Below, in pieces: positions 1-8,208 of a stretch of DNA of 64,000 nt. The position numbers and the translations under genes are program-made. Source of the stretch: WHSW01 sp963821025 (GTDB lineage Bacteria; Actinomycetota; Thermoleophilia; Solirubrobacterales; 70-9). Numbering within the stretch: position 1 is the stretch's first letter; each line of letters starts with the position of its first letter. Below the pieces are notes generated by a model. The model did not search any database. It was given only the letters and a program-made list of their open reading frames with translations, and was not told the origin of the DNA. The DNA lies in contig CAWGCG010000003.1 in assembly GCA_963821025.1 (NCBI GenBank), positions 496,001-560,000 of the forward strand. Reading direction: 5' to 3'.

Positions 1-799
1 CGGGGCCATGGCCGTCGCGACCCGGCGTCTCCAGCAACGCGGGCAGGTCGTCGAAACGGGGCTCGGAGACGAAGCTCGCGATTCCACGCTCGCCGAGCTC
101 GCCCTCACCGATGTTGGCGTGGCGGTCGCGGTTACCCCCGAGCGGGATCTTCGAGTCGTTGACGTGCAGGCAGCGAAGGCGCTCGAGGCCGACCTTCTGA
201 TCGAACTCGTCGACGACGGCCGACAACGACCTGGCGTCGCGAACCTCGTAGCCGGAGGCGAGCAGGTGGCAGCAGTCGAGGCAGACGCCGACCCGGCGAT
301 CTCCGTCGAGCAGGTCGATCAGGTCGGCGAGCTCGTCGAAGTTGCGACCGAGCGGTCCCTGGGTCCCGGCGGTGTTCTCCAGCAACACCGGTGTCTGGTC
401 GGAGTCGTTCAGCGCCTTGGCGATCGCCTTGGCCGCGCGCTTCATCGAGGGGCCGTGCGGCTCGCCCTTGCGCGCGCCGGCATGCAGGACGACGCCGTCA
501 GCGCCGATCCCGTCGCCGACCCGGAGGGCGTGTGAGAGCGAGGCGATCGATTTGGCGCGGATCTCGCGCTCCTTGGACGCGCAGTTGATCAGGTACACCG
601 CGTGGATCACGACCGCTTTCAGCCGCGAGTCCTCGAAGGCCCCGCGAAACCGATCGAAGTCCCGCTGCGTGTACTTCGTCGGGCGCCACATCCGCGGGCT
701 CTGGTTGAAGATCTGGATCGCGTCGCAGCCGCGCTCGGCGCCGCGCTCGACCGTCTTCTCGAGTCCGCCCGCCGTGGAAACATGCGCGCCGATCAACAT
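1..799 (-). CDS. nfo: Endonuclease IV (deoxyribonuclease IV), 3' end cut by window
   Basis: AP endonuclease of base excision repair: cuts 5' of abasic sites with a three-zinc centre, in the cytoplasm. The frame starts at ATG 799-797 and runs open to the window edge, giving about 265 of the usual roughly 280 residues. Visible family motifs in order are IGAHVSTAGG near the N-terminus, HAVYLINCAS, VVLHAGA, LLENTAG, VGVCLDCCHLLASG, LRCLHVNDSK, then NRDRHANIGEGELG and LLETPG. These carry the expected His, Glu and Asp zinc ligands. No Shine-Dalgarno is obvious; a TTATGA hexamer lies 9 bases before the ATG, as at many starts here. It is divergent from gltX with about 105 bases between them. Only the last few codons are missing. 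Confidence 0.95.
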   Translation of the reverse strand, partial: MLIGAHVSTAGGLEKTVERGAERGCDAIQIFNQSPRMWRPTKYTQRDFDRFRGAFEDSRLKAVVIHAVYLINCASKEREIRAKSIASLSHALRVGDGIGADGVVLHAGARKGEPHGPSMKRAAKAIAKALNDSDQTPVLLENTAGTQGPLGRNFDELADLIDLLDGDRRVGVCLDCCHLLASGYEVRDARSLSAVVDEFDQKVGLERLRCLHVNDSKIPLGGNRDRHANIGEGELGERGIASFVSEPRFDDLPALLETPGRDGHGP

Positions 800-904
800 T
801 CGACGGCCTCATAAACTCGCTCGCGGTTGGCCGCGTTCACTGGCGCCATCGGCTCGCAGTATTCCTCGAAGGGCCGGCGCTGGTGGTCCGCCGGTCTCCA
901 GCTG

Positions 905-2290
905 ATGAACAAGCCTCCGAGAGTTCGCTTCGCCCCCTCGCCAACCGGTGCCCTGCACATCGGCGGCGCGCGCACGGCGCTCTACAACTGGCTCGCCGCC
1001 CGCGGTTCGGGCGGCACGCTCGTCCTGCGAATCGAGGACACCGACCGCGAGCGCTCGACGCCCGAGAACGTCGAGCAGATCCTCGACGCTCTGGATTGGC
1101 TCGAGCTCGATTGGGACGAGGGTCCGGTGAGCCAGGCCGAGCGCATCGGCCGCCACCGGGAGCGGATCGCCGAGCTGGTCGAAGCGGGGCGCGCCTATCC
1201 GGACACCGCCACCGCCGAGGACGTCAGCGCCTTCAAGCGGGCTCACCCCGACTCGGGTTACCGGGGCGAGCGGCGACCCGGGGACCGAGCGGCGATCCGT
1301 CTGCGGGTCCCCGACGAGGGCGCGACCGTGGTCGACGACCTGATCCGGGGCCCAATCGAGTTCGAGAACCGGCTCACCGACGACTTCGTGATCGCGCGCG
1401 GCGACGGTACCCCGCTCTACAACTTCGCCGTCGCCGTCGACGACGCCGAGATGCGAATCAGCGACGTTATTCGCGGCGACGACCACCTCTCCAACACGCC
1501 GAGACAGCTGCTCGTGCTCGAGGCGCTCGGGGCGAGTCCACCGCGCTACGCCCATCTGCCGCTGCTGCACGGGCCCGACGGCAAGAAGCTCTCCAAGCGC
1601 CATGGCGCGGCGTCGGTTCAGGAGCTGCGCGCAGGTGGCTATCTGCCGGCCGCGGTGCGCAACTATCTCGCGCTGCTCGGCTGGGGGACCGAGGACGACA
1701 CCACCATCCTCTCGACCCCCGAGTTGGTCGAGCGCTTCTCGATCGCGCGCGTTCGCCGCTCCTCGGCGATCTTCGACGAGCGCAAGCTGCGCTGGCTCAA
1801 CGGGCGCTTCATGCGCGAGCTCGAGCTCGACGACTACGCCGGGGCGGTGGCCGATCGGCTCGAGGGCGACGGCCACGGCGATGCCGCCGCCGATCGCGAC
1901 CGGCTGCGCGCCGCATGCGCGATCGTCCAGGACAAGGCCCAGACGCTGGCCGAGGTCTGGCCCCTGATCGCCTTTTTGTTCGAGCCGCCGGTCGAGGATC
2001 CGAAGGCGTGGCGAAAGGTGATGTCGGCCGAGGTCGCCCCGAACCTGGCGGCGGCGCTCGAGGTGCTGCGGGGCGCCGAGCCCTTCGACTCAGCGACGCT
2101 GGAGCGTGAGCTGACCGAGGTGGTCGAGCGCCTCGGCGCCAAACCGCGCGACGTCTACCAGCCGCTGCGCGTTGCGATCACCGGAACGACGGTCTCGCCG
2201 GGGATCTTCGATTCGCTCGCGGCGCTCGGTCGCGAGGCCGCGATCGAGCGGATCGAGGCGGCGCTGCGACGCATGCGCACGCCCGCCTGA
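905..2290 (+). CDS. gltX: Glutamyl-tRNA synthetase
   Basis: Charges tRNA-Glu (and tRNA-Gln, given the GatCAB genes at 41.4-44.9 kb, which would amidate Glu-tRNA-Gln). Class I synthetase of 461 residues, normal for the family. The HIGH-type signature PSPTGALHIGG is at residues 11-21 and the KMSKS-type signature KKLSKRHG near residue 227. The start is set at ATG 905 because the protein then begins MNKPPRVRFAPSPTG, as in homologues; the longer frame from 827 adds no conserved sequence. The 3' part is the anticodon-binding cage. No strong Shine-Dalgarno is seen. Confidence 0.95.
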   Translation: MNKPPRVRFAPSPTGALHIGGARTALYNWLAARGSGGTLVLRIEDTDRERSTPENVEQILDALDWLELDWDEGPVSQAERIGRHRERIAELVEAGRAYPDTATAEDVSAFKRAHPDSGYRGERRPGDRAAIRLRVPDEGATVVDDLIRGPIEFENRLTDDFVIARGDGTPLYNFAVAVDDAEMRISDVIRGDDHLSNTPRQLLVLEALGASPPRYAHLPLLHGPDGKKLSKRHGAASVQELRAGGYLPAAVRNYLALLGWGTEDDTTILSTPELVERFSIARVRRSSAIFDERKLRWLNGRFMRELELDDYAGAVADRLEGDGHGDAAADRDRLRAACAIVQDKAQTLAEVWPLIAFLFEPPVEDPKAWRKVMSAEVAPNLAAALEVLRGAEPFDSATLERELTEVVERLGAKPRDVYQPLRVAITGTTVSPGIFDSLAALGREAAIERIEAALRRMRTPA

Positions 2291-2372
2291 GCGCGCGCCG
2301 CTAAACAAACGCGCCGCGCTGCCGATCTATGTCGTGAGGGCAGGGTCAGGGGAGCCGGAGAGAAGGGGAACG

Positions 2373-3422
2373 ATGAGCCAGGCGATCATGAGCACCGGTA
2401 GGGAGCGTCGCGCGGGCGCCGGCGGACGCCGCCTCGCGGCCGCGTTCGACAGGATCTCCGCGCTTCCGGCGCTGGCCGAGGCGCGCCGCCGGCTGCTCGG
2501 CCTCTGTGAGCGCCAGGCTCCGGGCGCGGGTGAGATCGCGGACGCGATCGAATCCGACGCGGCGCTTGCGATCGCGGTGATGCGCGCCGCCAACAACGGC
2601 GACGGGCCTTCGGGGCGGACCGCCGGGGTGCGCGAGGCGATCGAGGCGTTGCAGCCCCGCGGCGTTCAGGCGCTGATCGCCCCGCTCGACACCTATGACG
2701 TGCTCGACCATCCGGGGGCCTGGTCGGATCGCCACGAGCGATTTCGCCGCCACGCGGTGTCCGTCCGCGGCGCCGCCGAGCGAATCGGCGAGATCGCAAG
2801 GCTGGCCCAGCGCGACGAGCTGGCGGTCGCCGCCCTGCTTCATGACATCGGCAAGCTTGTCTTGGTCGAGCTCTACGGCGACGACTACCTCGCCGCCGGC
2901 CGTGACGAGCCGGCCGAGGCGCGGGTGCGCCGCGAGCGACGCGAGTTCGGCATCGACCACGCCCTGGTCGGCGCCGTGCTGATCCGCCGCTGGGGGATCG
3001 CCGGGCCCGCCGCGGCCGCGGTCGAGCGCCACCACGCCAACGACGCCGACGGCCATGCCGCTGCGGTCCGGCTCGCCGACTTGGTCGTCCATCAGGCCGC
3101 CGGGGACCACGTCGCGGCCGACACCCTGCGCGATGCGGCGAGGGTGCTCGGGATCGATGAGGGCGGCCTGCACGGGCTGTTGTTCGAGTTTCCCTATGCC
3201 GGCGAGCGACGTCGCCGCGCGAGCGAACCCTGCCCGCTGTCAGCGCGGGAGATCGATGCGCTGCGGGGCCTCGCCGAGGGCAAGGTCTACAAGCAGATCG
3301 CCCACGAGCTCTCGCTGTCGGTGAGCACAGTGCGAACCCACCTGCACAACGTCTATCGCAAGATCGGCGCGGTCGACCGCGCCCAGGCGGTGCTGATCGC
3401 CCGCGATCGCGGTTGGCTTTAG
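2373..3422 (+). CDS. HDOD-domain protein with C-terminal LuxR-type HTH
   Basis: Predicted cytoplasmic signalling protein and DNA-binding regulator of 349 residues. An HDOD/HD-like helical domain fills about residues 20-260. It keeps a plausible HD metal set: His127, the HDIGK motif at 157-161, His220-His221 and a following Asp. Residues 285-349 form a LuxR/GerE HTH (LSAREIDALRGLAEGKVYKQIA, then STVRTHLHNVYRKI). ATG 2373 follows AGAAGGGGAACG, a usable ribosome site. HDOD proteins often act without catalysis; the fused HTH suggests that ligand or stress sensing is coupled directly to transcription. Its stop lies one base from the stop of the converging response-regulator gene, which also ends in a LuxR HTH. 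The target is unknown. Confidence 0.8.
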   Translation: MSQAIMSTGRERRAGAGGRRLAAAFDRISALPALAEARRRLLGLCERQAPGAGEIADAIESDAALAIAVMRAANNGDGPSGRTAGVREAIEALQPRGVQALIAPLDTYDVLDHPGAWSDRHERFRRHAVSVRGAAERIGEIARLAQRDELAVAALLHDIGKLVLVELYGDDYLAAGRDEPAEARVRRERREFGIDHALVGAVLIRRWGIAGPAAAAVERHHANDADGHAAAVRLADLVVHQAAGDHVAADTLRDAARVLGIDEGGLHGLLFEFPYAGERRRRASEPCPLSAREIDALRGLAEGKVYKQIAHELSLSVSTVRTHLHNVYRKIGAVDRAQAVLIARDRGWL

Positions 3423-3423
3423 C

Positions 3424-4041
3424 TCAGACGATCAGCGAGTTGCGCATGCCGATCGCGACCGCGTGCGAACGGTCGCGAGCCTCGAGCCGGGCCAGCAGCG
3501 CCTTGGTGTGGGTGCGGACGGTCTCGGTGCTGAGCCCGAGGCGCTTGGCGACGATGGCGGTCGAGAGGCCGTCGGCGTAGGCCTGTAGGATCTCGCGCTG
3601 GCGCTTGGTGATCCCGGCGACCCCGTTGGCGCGTTTGGCGAGCGGGTCGATGAACTTCTCGGCATCCGCCGCCGCGTCCACCGCCTGCGCCAACGACTCG
3701 GGCGGCGAGCTCTTGGCGACGAAGGCGGTGGCTCCGGCACCGATCGCCTGGGTCGCGGCTTGGCGCTCGGGCCGACGCCCGTGGGCGACGATCCCAAGCC
3801 CCGGGCGCGCCTTTCGCAGGGCCCGAATCGCCGCGATCCCGATCAGCCGGCGGTTACCGCCGGCGTCGGCGGCCAGCTCGACGATCGCGACGTCGAACTC
3901 GGTCACCGAGGTGAGCAACTCGAGCGCGCCACGCCCGTCGACCGCCTCCTCGATCTCATAGCGGCTCTCGAGCAGGCCCCGCACACCCAATCTGATGGCG
4001 GGCTGCTCGTCGATCACTAGGCAGCGTCGGTCTTCGCTCAC
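3424..4041 (-). CDS. NarL/LuxR-type response regulator with Glu at the phospho-acceptor position
   Basis: 205 residues: an N-terminal receiver-like domain (about 1-120) and a C-terminal LuxR HTH (ITKRQREILQAYADGLS, then STETVRTHTKALLARL). The acidic pair Asp11-Glu12 and Lys110 are in place. The position that normally holds the phosphorylated Asp (motif DVAIVEL) is Glu55, and the usual Ser/Thr switch residue after the fourth strand appears to be missing (VAHG). Family knowledge says Asp-to-Glu can mimic phosphorylation, so this may be a constitutive or ligand-driven regulator. No histidine kinase lies nearby. The start is GTG 4041. It converges on the HDOD-LuxR gene. Confidence 0.85.
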   Translation of the reverse strand: MSEDRRCLVIDEQPAIRLGVRGLLESRYEIEEAVDGRGALELLTSVTEFDVAIVELAADAGGNRRLIGIAAIRALRKARPGLGIVAHGRRPERQAATQAIGAGATAFVAKSSPPESLAQAVDAAADAEKFIDPLAKRANGVAGITKRQREILQAYADGLSTAIVAKRLGLSTETVRTHTKALLARLEARDRSHAVAIGMRNSLIV

Positions 4042-4222
4042 TCCACTTTGCCCCGGCTCCGGCGCCGCGAGGGCTCCGGGTCACCCGTTTTCGACCCGCT
4101 TGGGCCGGTCCGGTGGTTGATCTCGCCGTCTTCGCCCATCCTAGTCGCGTAGACCGCGAGCGTCGATCGGGCACTCGGTAGGAGCGAGGTTTTTCGGCCG
4201 CCATCCGCTAGAAAGGTCGGCG

Positions 4223-4621
4223 ATGATCTCGGTCACCTCGAAGTCCCGCTACGCGGTAGTGGCGATGGCCGAGCTCGCGCGGTCGGGCCCCGACCCGGTG
4301 CCGATCGCCCAGATCGCGGAGCGTCGCGCGATGCCGGTGCAGTTTCTCGAGCAGCTGTTCTCGACCCTGCGCCGCGACGGGCTGTTGCAGAGCCAGCGCG
4401 GGGTCAAAGGCGGCTACCGGCTCGCCCGACCGCCCGAGGAGATCACCGTGCTCGAGGTCGTCCAGGCGCTCGATGGCAAGGTGGGCCAGGAGGCGGACGA
4501 GGCCGGCGGCATCTGGGGCGAGGGCGTCGAGGCGCTGCGGAGCGTCTTCAGCTCGACCACGATCGCCGATATCGCTCGCCGCGAGGCGACCGAGACCGGC
4601 GCCGGCATGTACCACATCTAA
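4223..4621 (+). CDS. Rrf2-family transcriptional regulator (CymR-like)
   Basis: 132-residue winged-helix regulator. The N-terminus SVTSKSRYAVVAMAELA and the RGVKGGYRLARPP wing are typical of Rrf2. There is no cysteine in the protein, so it cannot bind an IscR-type Fe-S cluster; a CymR-like role in cysteine metabolism is the likelier model. In many actinobacteria such a gene sits directly before cysK and cysE; here those genes are at 33447-35137, separated by the accessory region. The last codons (GMYHI) lie in a 16-base sequence repeated at 18535. A TAGAAA hexamer at 4209-4214 lies 8 bases before the ATG, which suggests little or no leader. Confidence 0.85.
   Translation: MISVTSKSRYAVVAMAELARSGPDPVPIAQIAERRAMPVQFLEQLFSTLRRDGLLQSQRGVKGGYRLARPPEEITVLEVVQALDGKVGQEADEAGGIWGEGVEALRSVFSSTTIADIARREATETGAGMYHI
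4604..4619 (+). repeat. Candidate attachment-site repeat, left copy (3' end of rrf2)
   Basis: The 16 bases GGCATGTACCACATCT, covering the last codons of rrf2, recur exactly and in the same orientation at 18535-18550. Tyrosine recombinases often use gene 3' ends as attB, and a decayed integrase of that family starts 843 bases to the right of the second copy. Calling it an attachment site is inference. Confidence 0.45.
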
Positions 4622-4635
4622 CGGGGGTCGCATGG

Positions 4636-4700
4636 TCAAGCGGGATTCCGCTTGATAGAGCGGTTTGTGAGCCGCTCAAGACCGCTCAAGACCGCCTGAA
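4636..4700. repeat. Hairpin and imperfect 10-base tandem repeat at the rrf2 junction
   Basis: A perfect 8-base hairpin (TCAAGCGG, loop GATT, CCGCTTGA) spans 4636-4655, just after rrf2, with no T tract. It is followed by three imperfect 10-base units of the type ACCGCTCAAG at 4671-4700. It could be a terminator-like structure or recombinase arm sites at an island edge. Confidence 0.4.
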
Positions 4701-4740
4701 CAGGGTGCTGACTGGCGCACCACTGACGCACCAACCCGTC

Positions 4741-4765
4741 AAGGAGCAGACCGATGACCGATGAC
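4741..4765 (+). repeat. Shared leader of two small genes, copy 1
   Basis: This 25-base segment carries the ribosome site AAGGAG and the start codons for MTDD. It is identical to 6964-6988, in front of another small gene. The two coding regions diverge almost at once after it. Confidence 0.8.
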
Positions 4766-5029
4766 CAACTGATCACCGTGAGCTGGGTTTCGCCCACCAC
4801 CGCAGAGCTGATCGAAGCCGACCTCACACCCGAGCAGGCCAAGCGGCTCGAGCAAGGCAAGTCGGCCAGCTTCCGCGGCGAGCTGCGCCGCTACTCCAAC
4901 CGCGACGCCCGAGCGTCGATCGCGGCGCGGCTGGATCAGATCTGCACCGCCCGCGACGAGCTGGTCACCGAACACCCGGAGTTGAAGTCGCAGTCACCGC
5001 GAAGGGGCGACGACCCGAGCTCGAACTAG
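4754..5029 (+). CDS. Small hypothetical protein, cassette copy 1
   Basis: 91 residues, soluble, charged, with no recognised domain and no signal peptide or membrane segment. AAGGAG is 7 bases before ATG 4754. It shares its ribosome site and first residues (MTDD) and its downstream flank with the small gene at 6977. The body of the protein differs apart from a short LTPEQAKRL / LTPDQAEKL match. It is the first gene after the rrf2 junction, so probably island cargo. Function unknown. Confidence 0.6.
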   Translation: MTDDQLITVSWVSPTTAELIEADLTPEQAKRLEQGKSASFRGELRRYSNRDARASIAARLDQICTARDELVTEHPELKSQSPRRGDDPSSN

Positions 5030-5041
5030 GGACAACCCCGA

Positions 5042-5110
5042 GGGGGCGGGTCAGAATCTCTAGCGACTGCGTCGCGCGTGACCCGCGAGTCACGGTCTCT
5101 CTCCCCGATG
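5042..5110 (+). repeat. Shared downstream flank of two small genes, copy 1
   Basis: A diverged direct repeat of 7339-7407. Both begin with a GGGGGCGGGTC block, pass a CTAGCG and a CGTGAC block, and end near a CTCTCTC-rich stretch with CCGAT. Each copy follows one of the two MTDD small genes. The rest of 5111-5273 shows no convincing gene. Confidence 0.6.
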
Positions 5111-5273
5111 CCGAAGAGGGCGTCCGCATGGCGGGAATCAGAAGTCAGTATCGCCATACATGAGTGCCCACTGACCGGCGCGAGCTGTTGCCGGTCTGAA
5201 ACGGAACTGAAACCCCCCGAAGCGCAACCTTCGCGGCAGGCCAGTCCGACGCCACCAGCACAGGAGACCCAAG

Positions 5274-5882
5274 ATGAGGACTCACACCGTCACCACCACG
5301 ACGCTTGCCCTGCTCTCGCTGCTGGCACTCGGCGCGCTCGGACTGGTCGCCTGCGGCGAAGGTGACGATCAGGGCACCACGACCGAGCCGAAAGTCTCCG
5401 CGGACACCACGACGGAGGCGACAGGCCCCCCCGATACCACGACGGAGGCGAACCTCTCCCGGAAGCAGGTGCGGGATCTAAAGCGGGCCGGCAACGACTG
5501 GGCATCGCTCTTCGCCACCCACGCCTGCAACCGGTATATGGGCCAACCAATGTGTCAACGGCTCGTCTGCGTACGGCAGTTCGTGCCGATCGAGAACTGC
5601 ACGCCGATGTCGGCCGCGTTTCGAAAGTCGTTCGCAGACGCGACGGTCGAGGACATCAAGTCCGAGAGCACCGTGCTGGTCGGATGGACGGACCGGACGG
5701 ACCGCCCCTACTACGAAGCGGCTGTCAAGTTCTCGAATGGCGAGGTGGTCGTGTTCGGCGGGTTCAGAGGCCCGGAGCCGCCAACGGGGTCATGCGCAGG
5801 AGCCGAATCGAAGTGCGTTTGGAACCCCGCGCCGCCTAATCACAATCGCCGCTTCTTCGAAGCCGCCGCGCCGCGGGAGTAG
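5274..5882 (+). CDS. Secreted lipoprotein of unknown function
   Basis: 202 residues. A type II signal peptide with lipobox LGLVAC near residues 22-27 predicts lipid anchoring on the outer face of the membrane. A low-complexity linker with repeated DTTTEA units follows, then a domain from about residue 60 to the end with several cysteines (CNRY, MCQRLVC, ENC, SCAGAESKC) that could form disulfides. CAGGAGA before ATG 5274 supports the start. I recognise no enzyme motif. It lies between the two small-gene cassettes, in the accessory region. Confidence 0.75.
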   Translation: MRTHTVTTTTLALLSLLALGALGLVACGEGDDQGTTTEPKVSADTTTEATGPPDTTTEANLSRKQVRDLKRAGNDWASLFATHACNRYMGQPMCQRLVCVRQFVPIENCTPMSAAFRKSFADATVEDIKSESTVLVGWTDRTDRPYYEAAVKFSNGEVVVFGGFRGPEPPTGSCAGAESKCVWNPAPPNHNRRFFEAAAPRE

Positions 5883-5985
5883 ATCGGCCTCGGGCATCCC
5901 AGTATGAAAAGAAGTGCCTGGAGCGAAAATGGTCGCTTTGCATGGAAAAGGGCCGCTGAGGCAAGCCGTGACGGCGCTGGAACCC

Positions 5986-6014
5986 TTGCGCGGATAGGAA
6001 CCCGGGGGTAGGAT
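5986..6014 (+). promoter_or_regulatory. Predicted sigma-70-type promoter of the RTX-like gene
   Basis: TTGCGC at 5986-5991 and TAGGAT at 6009-6014 are 17 bases apart. The gene starts at 6048 after a strong GGGAGGAGG ribosome site, which leaves a leader of about 25 bases. Confidence 0.5.
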
Positions 6015-6047
6015 CGGCCTGCTTCCCAGGGCGGGGAGGAGGATCGT

Positions 6048-6833
6048 ATGTACCGAAGCCGCAGTCAGGTCGGCGTAGCCTTCATGGTGATGGCCGCCGT
6101 CGCCACCGCCCTCGCGGTTTCGGCGGCATCGGGGTCGCCACCGATCTGTCGCGGCGAGGAGCCGACGATCTCGGGAACCAGCGCCAGCGAGGTGATCAAC
6201 GGCACACCCGAGGACGACGTCATCGTCGGCGGCGGGGGCGAGGACTCGATCAATGGTCGCGGGGGCGACGATCGCCTCTGCGCCAACGACGGTTCGGACG
6301 AGATCAGCGGTGGCCCGGGCTCCGATCTGATCATCGCCCTCGGTGGCGACGACTTCATCAGCGGTGACGGTGGCGATGACTCCGTCTATGGAGGCTCTGG
6401 AGAGGACCACTTTTTCACCTTCGAGGGCACGTTCGGCGGCAGCGACTACCTCGACGGCGGGGCGGGCGACGACGAGATGTTCGACGGTGCGGGAACCGAC
6501 GCCTACGACGCCGGCAGCGGCAACGACTATGTGAGCGATTTCAGTGGCGGCGCCGACGCGATGGTCGGCGGCAGCGGCGATGACGGCTTCTTCCCCGGCC
6601 GGGGCGACGATGAGATCGAAGGCGGGAGCGGCAGCGACGATGTCCGAAGGTCCGAGGGCAACGACAAGATCCAGGGCGCGGGCGGTAGCGATGAGCTCAG
6701 GGGCGGACCCGGCCGCGACCGCCTGAGTGGGGAGAGCGGCGACGACATCCTCGCGGGCAACAGAGGACGGGATGCCTGCGACGGCGGCTCCGGCGACGAC
6801 CGCCGCAGGACCTGTGAGCAGGTCAGACCCTGA
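6048..6833 (+). CDS. Secreted protein with RTX-type calcium-binding repeats
   Basis: 261 residues. An N-terminal hydrophobic signal segment (about 8-30) is followed by at least eight glycine/aspartate nonapeptide-like repeats, such as GGRGD, GGSGDD and GGPGRD types. These form calcium-binding parallel beta rolls in the hemolysin-type repeat family. No toxin, protease or lipase domain accompanies the repeats, so it is probably a secreted or wall-associated structural or adhesion protein. Strong GGGAGGAGG ribosome site and ATG 6048. The promoter is listed separately. Confidence 0.85.
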   Translation: MYRSRSQVGVAFMVMAAVATALAVSAASGSPPICRGEEPTISGTSASEVINGTPEDDVIVGGGGEDSINGRGGDDRLCANDGSDEISGGPGSDLIIALGGDDFISGDGGDDSVYGGSGEDHFFTFEGTFGGSDYLDGGAGDDEMFDGAGTDAYDAGSGNDYVSDFSGGADAMVGGSGDDGFFPGRGDDEIEGGSGSDDVRRSEGNDKIQGAGGSDELRGGPGRDRLSGESGDDILAGNRGRDACDGGSGDDRRRTCEQVRP

Positions 6834-6963
6834 GCGCCGCGGCTTGTCGGCCCGGCGAACACGGTCGGTCAAGGTCAGGCTCTCGTATGGCAGCACGTCA
6901 AGCCCCACCCTGCCCGAGTCCAGGTCGCGTGGCGGGCGTGGCGTCGAGCCGAGGCCGCGATCG

Positions 6964-6988
6964 AAGGAGCAGACCGATGACCGATGAC
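6964..6988 (+). repeat. Shared leader of two small genes, copy 2
   Basis: Identical over 25 bases to 4741-4765, including the AAGGAG ribosome site and the start of the reading frame. Confidence 0.8.
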
Positions 6989-7360
6989 GAGCCACTGGAG
7001 CTCACCCCCGACCAGGCCGAGAAACTGATTGCGCGCTTCGCCGAGCGAAACCCCGGCACCGAGATCGACCTCGAGCGCTTCAGGTCCGTACTCGCCGACC
7101 TGTGGGCGTACGTGACCAAGCCCGGCCAGCCGCTCAGCGCCCAGCTGCTCGAGCTGCAGGGCAGGGGCGCCCACCTGTTCGCCCACCCGGTCGACGAGGA
7201 CGGCATGATCGAGGTCCGGATCGGCTTCGAGGACGACCCCGAGCGCTGGCAGAAGTACACGGAAGGACTCGCCCGGTCGGCAAGCTGCGGCTCGCCGAGA
7301 TCACGCGCCGTCCGTCGGGATGATCACGCGAGGACACCGGGGGCGGGTCGACATCGCTAG
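6977..7360 (+). CDS. Small hypothetical protein, cassette copy 2
   Basis: 127 residues, soluble, no known domain. The first about 100 residues look like a folded acidic protein (LTPDQAEKLIARFAERNP at the start, VRIGFEDDPERWQKY later). The last about 25 residues are Arg/Gly-rich and look like read-through, so the original stop may have been lost by a frameshift near 7275. ATG 6977 is preceded by the leader repeated from 4741. Function unknown. Confidence 0.5.
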   Translation: MTDDEPLELTPDQAEKLIARFAERNPGTEIDLERFRSVLADLWAYVTKPGQPLSAQLLELQGRGAHLFAHPVDEDGMIEVRIGFEDDPERWQKYTEGLARSASCGSPRSRAVRRDDHARTPGAGRHR

Positions 7361-7407
7361 CGCTCTGCCTCCCCCGTGACCGCCGAGTCCCCGCCTCTCT
7401 CTCCGAT
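7339..7407 (+). repeat. Shared downstream flank of two small genes, copy 2
   Basis: Diverged copy of 5042-5110; see that entry. The rest of the gap up to 7662 holds no recognisable gene, only an AAGGAG ribosome site for the capsid fragment. Confidence 0.6.
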
Positions 7408-7662
7408 TTGCAAAACACGGAAAGCTGCCGCACGACCGCAGCGCCGCCCGCGGAAGTGGTGATCCCGCCGACGGTTTCAACGAGGTCATCCGCGGCGGGG
7501 GTATCATGTGAACACGTTCGCGTGATCGGAGCCCGGAAGGGTGTTCGCGCGAAACACTCAGGACGCCGGTACGGAACCACCTCCTGGGGTCCGTCAGATA
7601 CATGGCCGCGCTCGGTTTGCGCGGCCGCGACGGCCCCTTACTGGGCGCCCAAGGAGTACGAA

Positions 7663-8208
7663 ATGCAAGAGCACACCGGCTATTACGCCACCCGCGCGGT
7701 CGAGTTCGACCAGCTCGACGGCTACGCAGGCGCGGTCAGAATCAACGAGGGCGAATGGGTCCGCGACGGCCACCCGGCGGTTGCCTCCCAGTCCGGCGCG
7801 TTCGAGTCCGACAGCGTTCGCAAAGAGCAAATCCTCCGGCTTGCCACTCAAAACCCCGGAATGTGCGAGGCGGGCGCCAGTTTTCATCAGAGCAACCGCA
7901 CCGCACGGCGCTCCAATCCGGCCTCCGAGCTTCGCGCCCGGGCGCTGGATGCCAACGAGCGCGCCGACTTTCTCCCCGACGCCGCACGCGAACACATGGC
8001 CCGCACGCTGCAGGTCGACGACGACCCCGAGTCGAGGCTCGCCCGCTACACGGTCGAGCTCTCCGACCGCGACTACTTCCGCGCCTTCGCGAAGTGGATG
8101 CGCGACCCGGTCTCGGGTGGCCACGAGTGGAGCCCGGCCGAGCGCGAGGCGGTGCAGCGGGTGCGCCACGTCGAGCGCGCGATGAGCCTGATCAGCGGCG
8201 GCAACTGA
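7663..8208 (+). pseudogene. 5' fragment of an HK97-type phage major capsid protein gene
   Basis: 181 residues from ATG 7663, with AAGGAG 7 bases upstream. The stretch FRAFAKWMRD, SPAEREAVQRV and HVERAMSLISGG matches the usual delta-domain-to-capsid boundary of HK97-fold major capsid proteins, where a GGFLVP-type segment would follow. The frame instead stops at 8206-8208, exactly where homology to an MMPL transporter begins in another frame. The capsid fold itself is missing, so this is a remnant of a prophage. The family call rests on motif memory and is moderate. Confidence 0.55.

Noticed and set aside
5078..5365. 95-codon frame before the lipoprotein
   Set aside because: Low-complexity His/Arg/Pro tail overlaps the lipoprotein in another frame; no ribosome site or homology.
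5935..5948. GCTTTGCATGGAAA shared with 22108-22121
   Set aside because: A 14-base match with no shared context; chance is a fair explanation.
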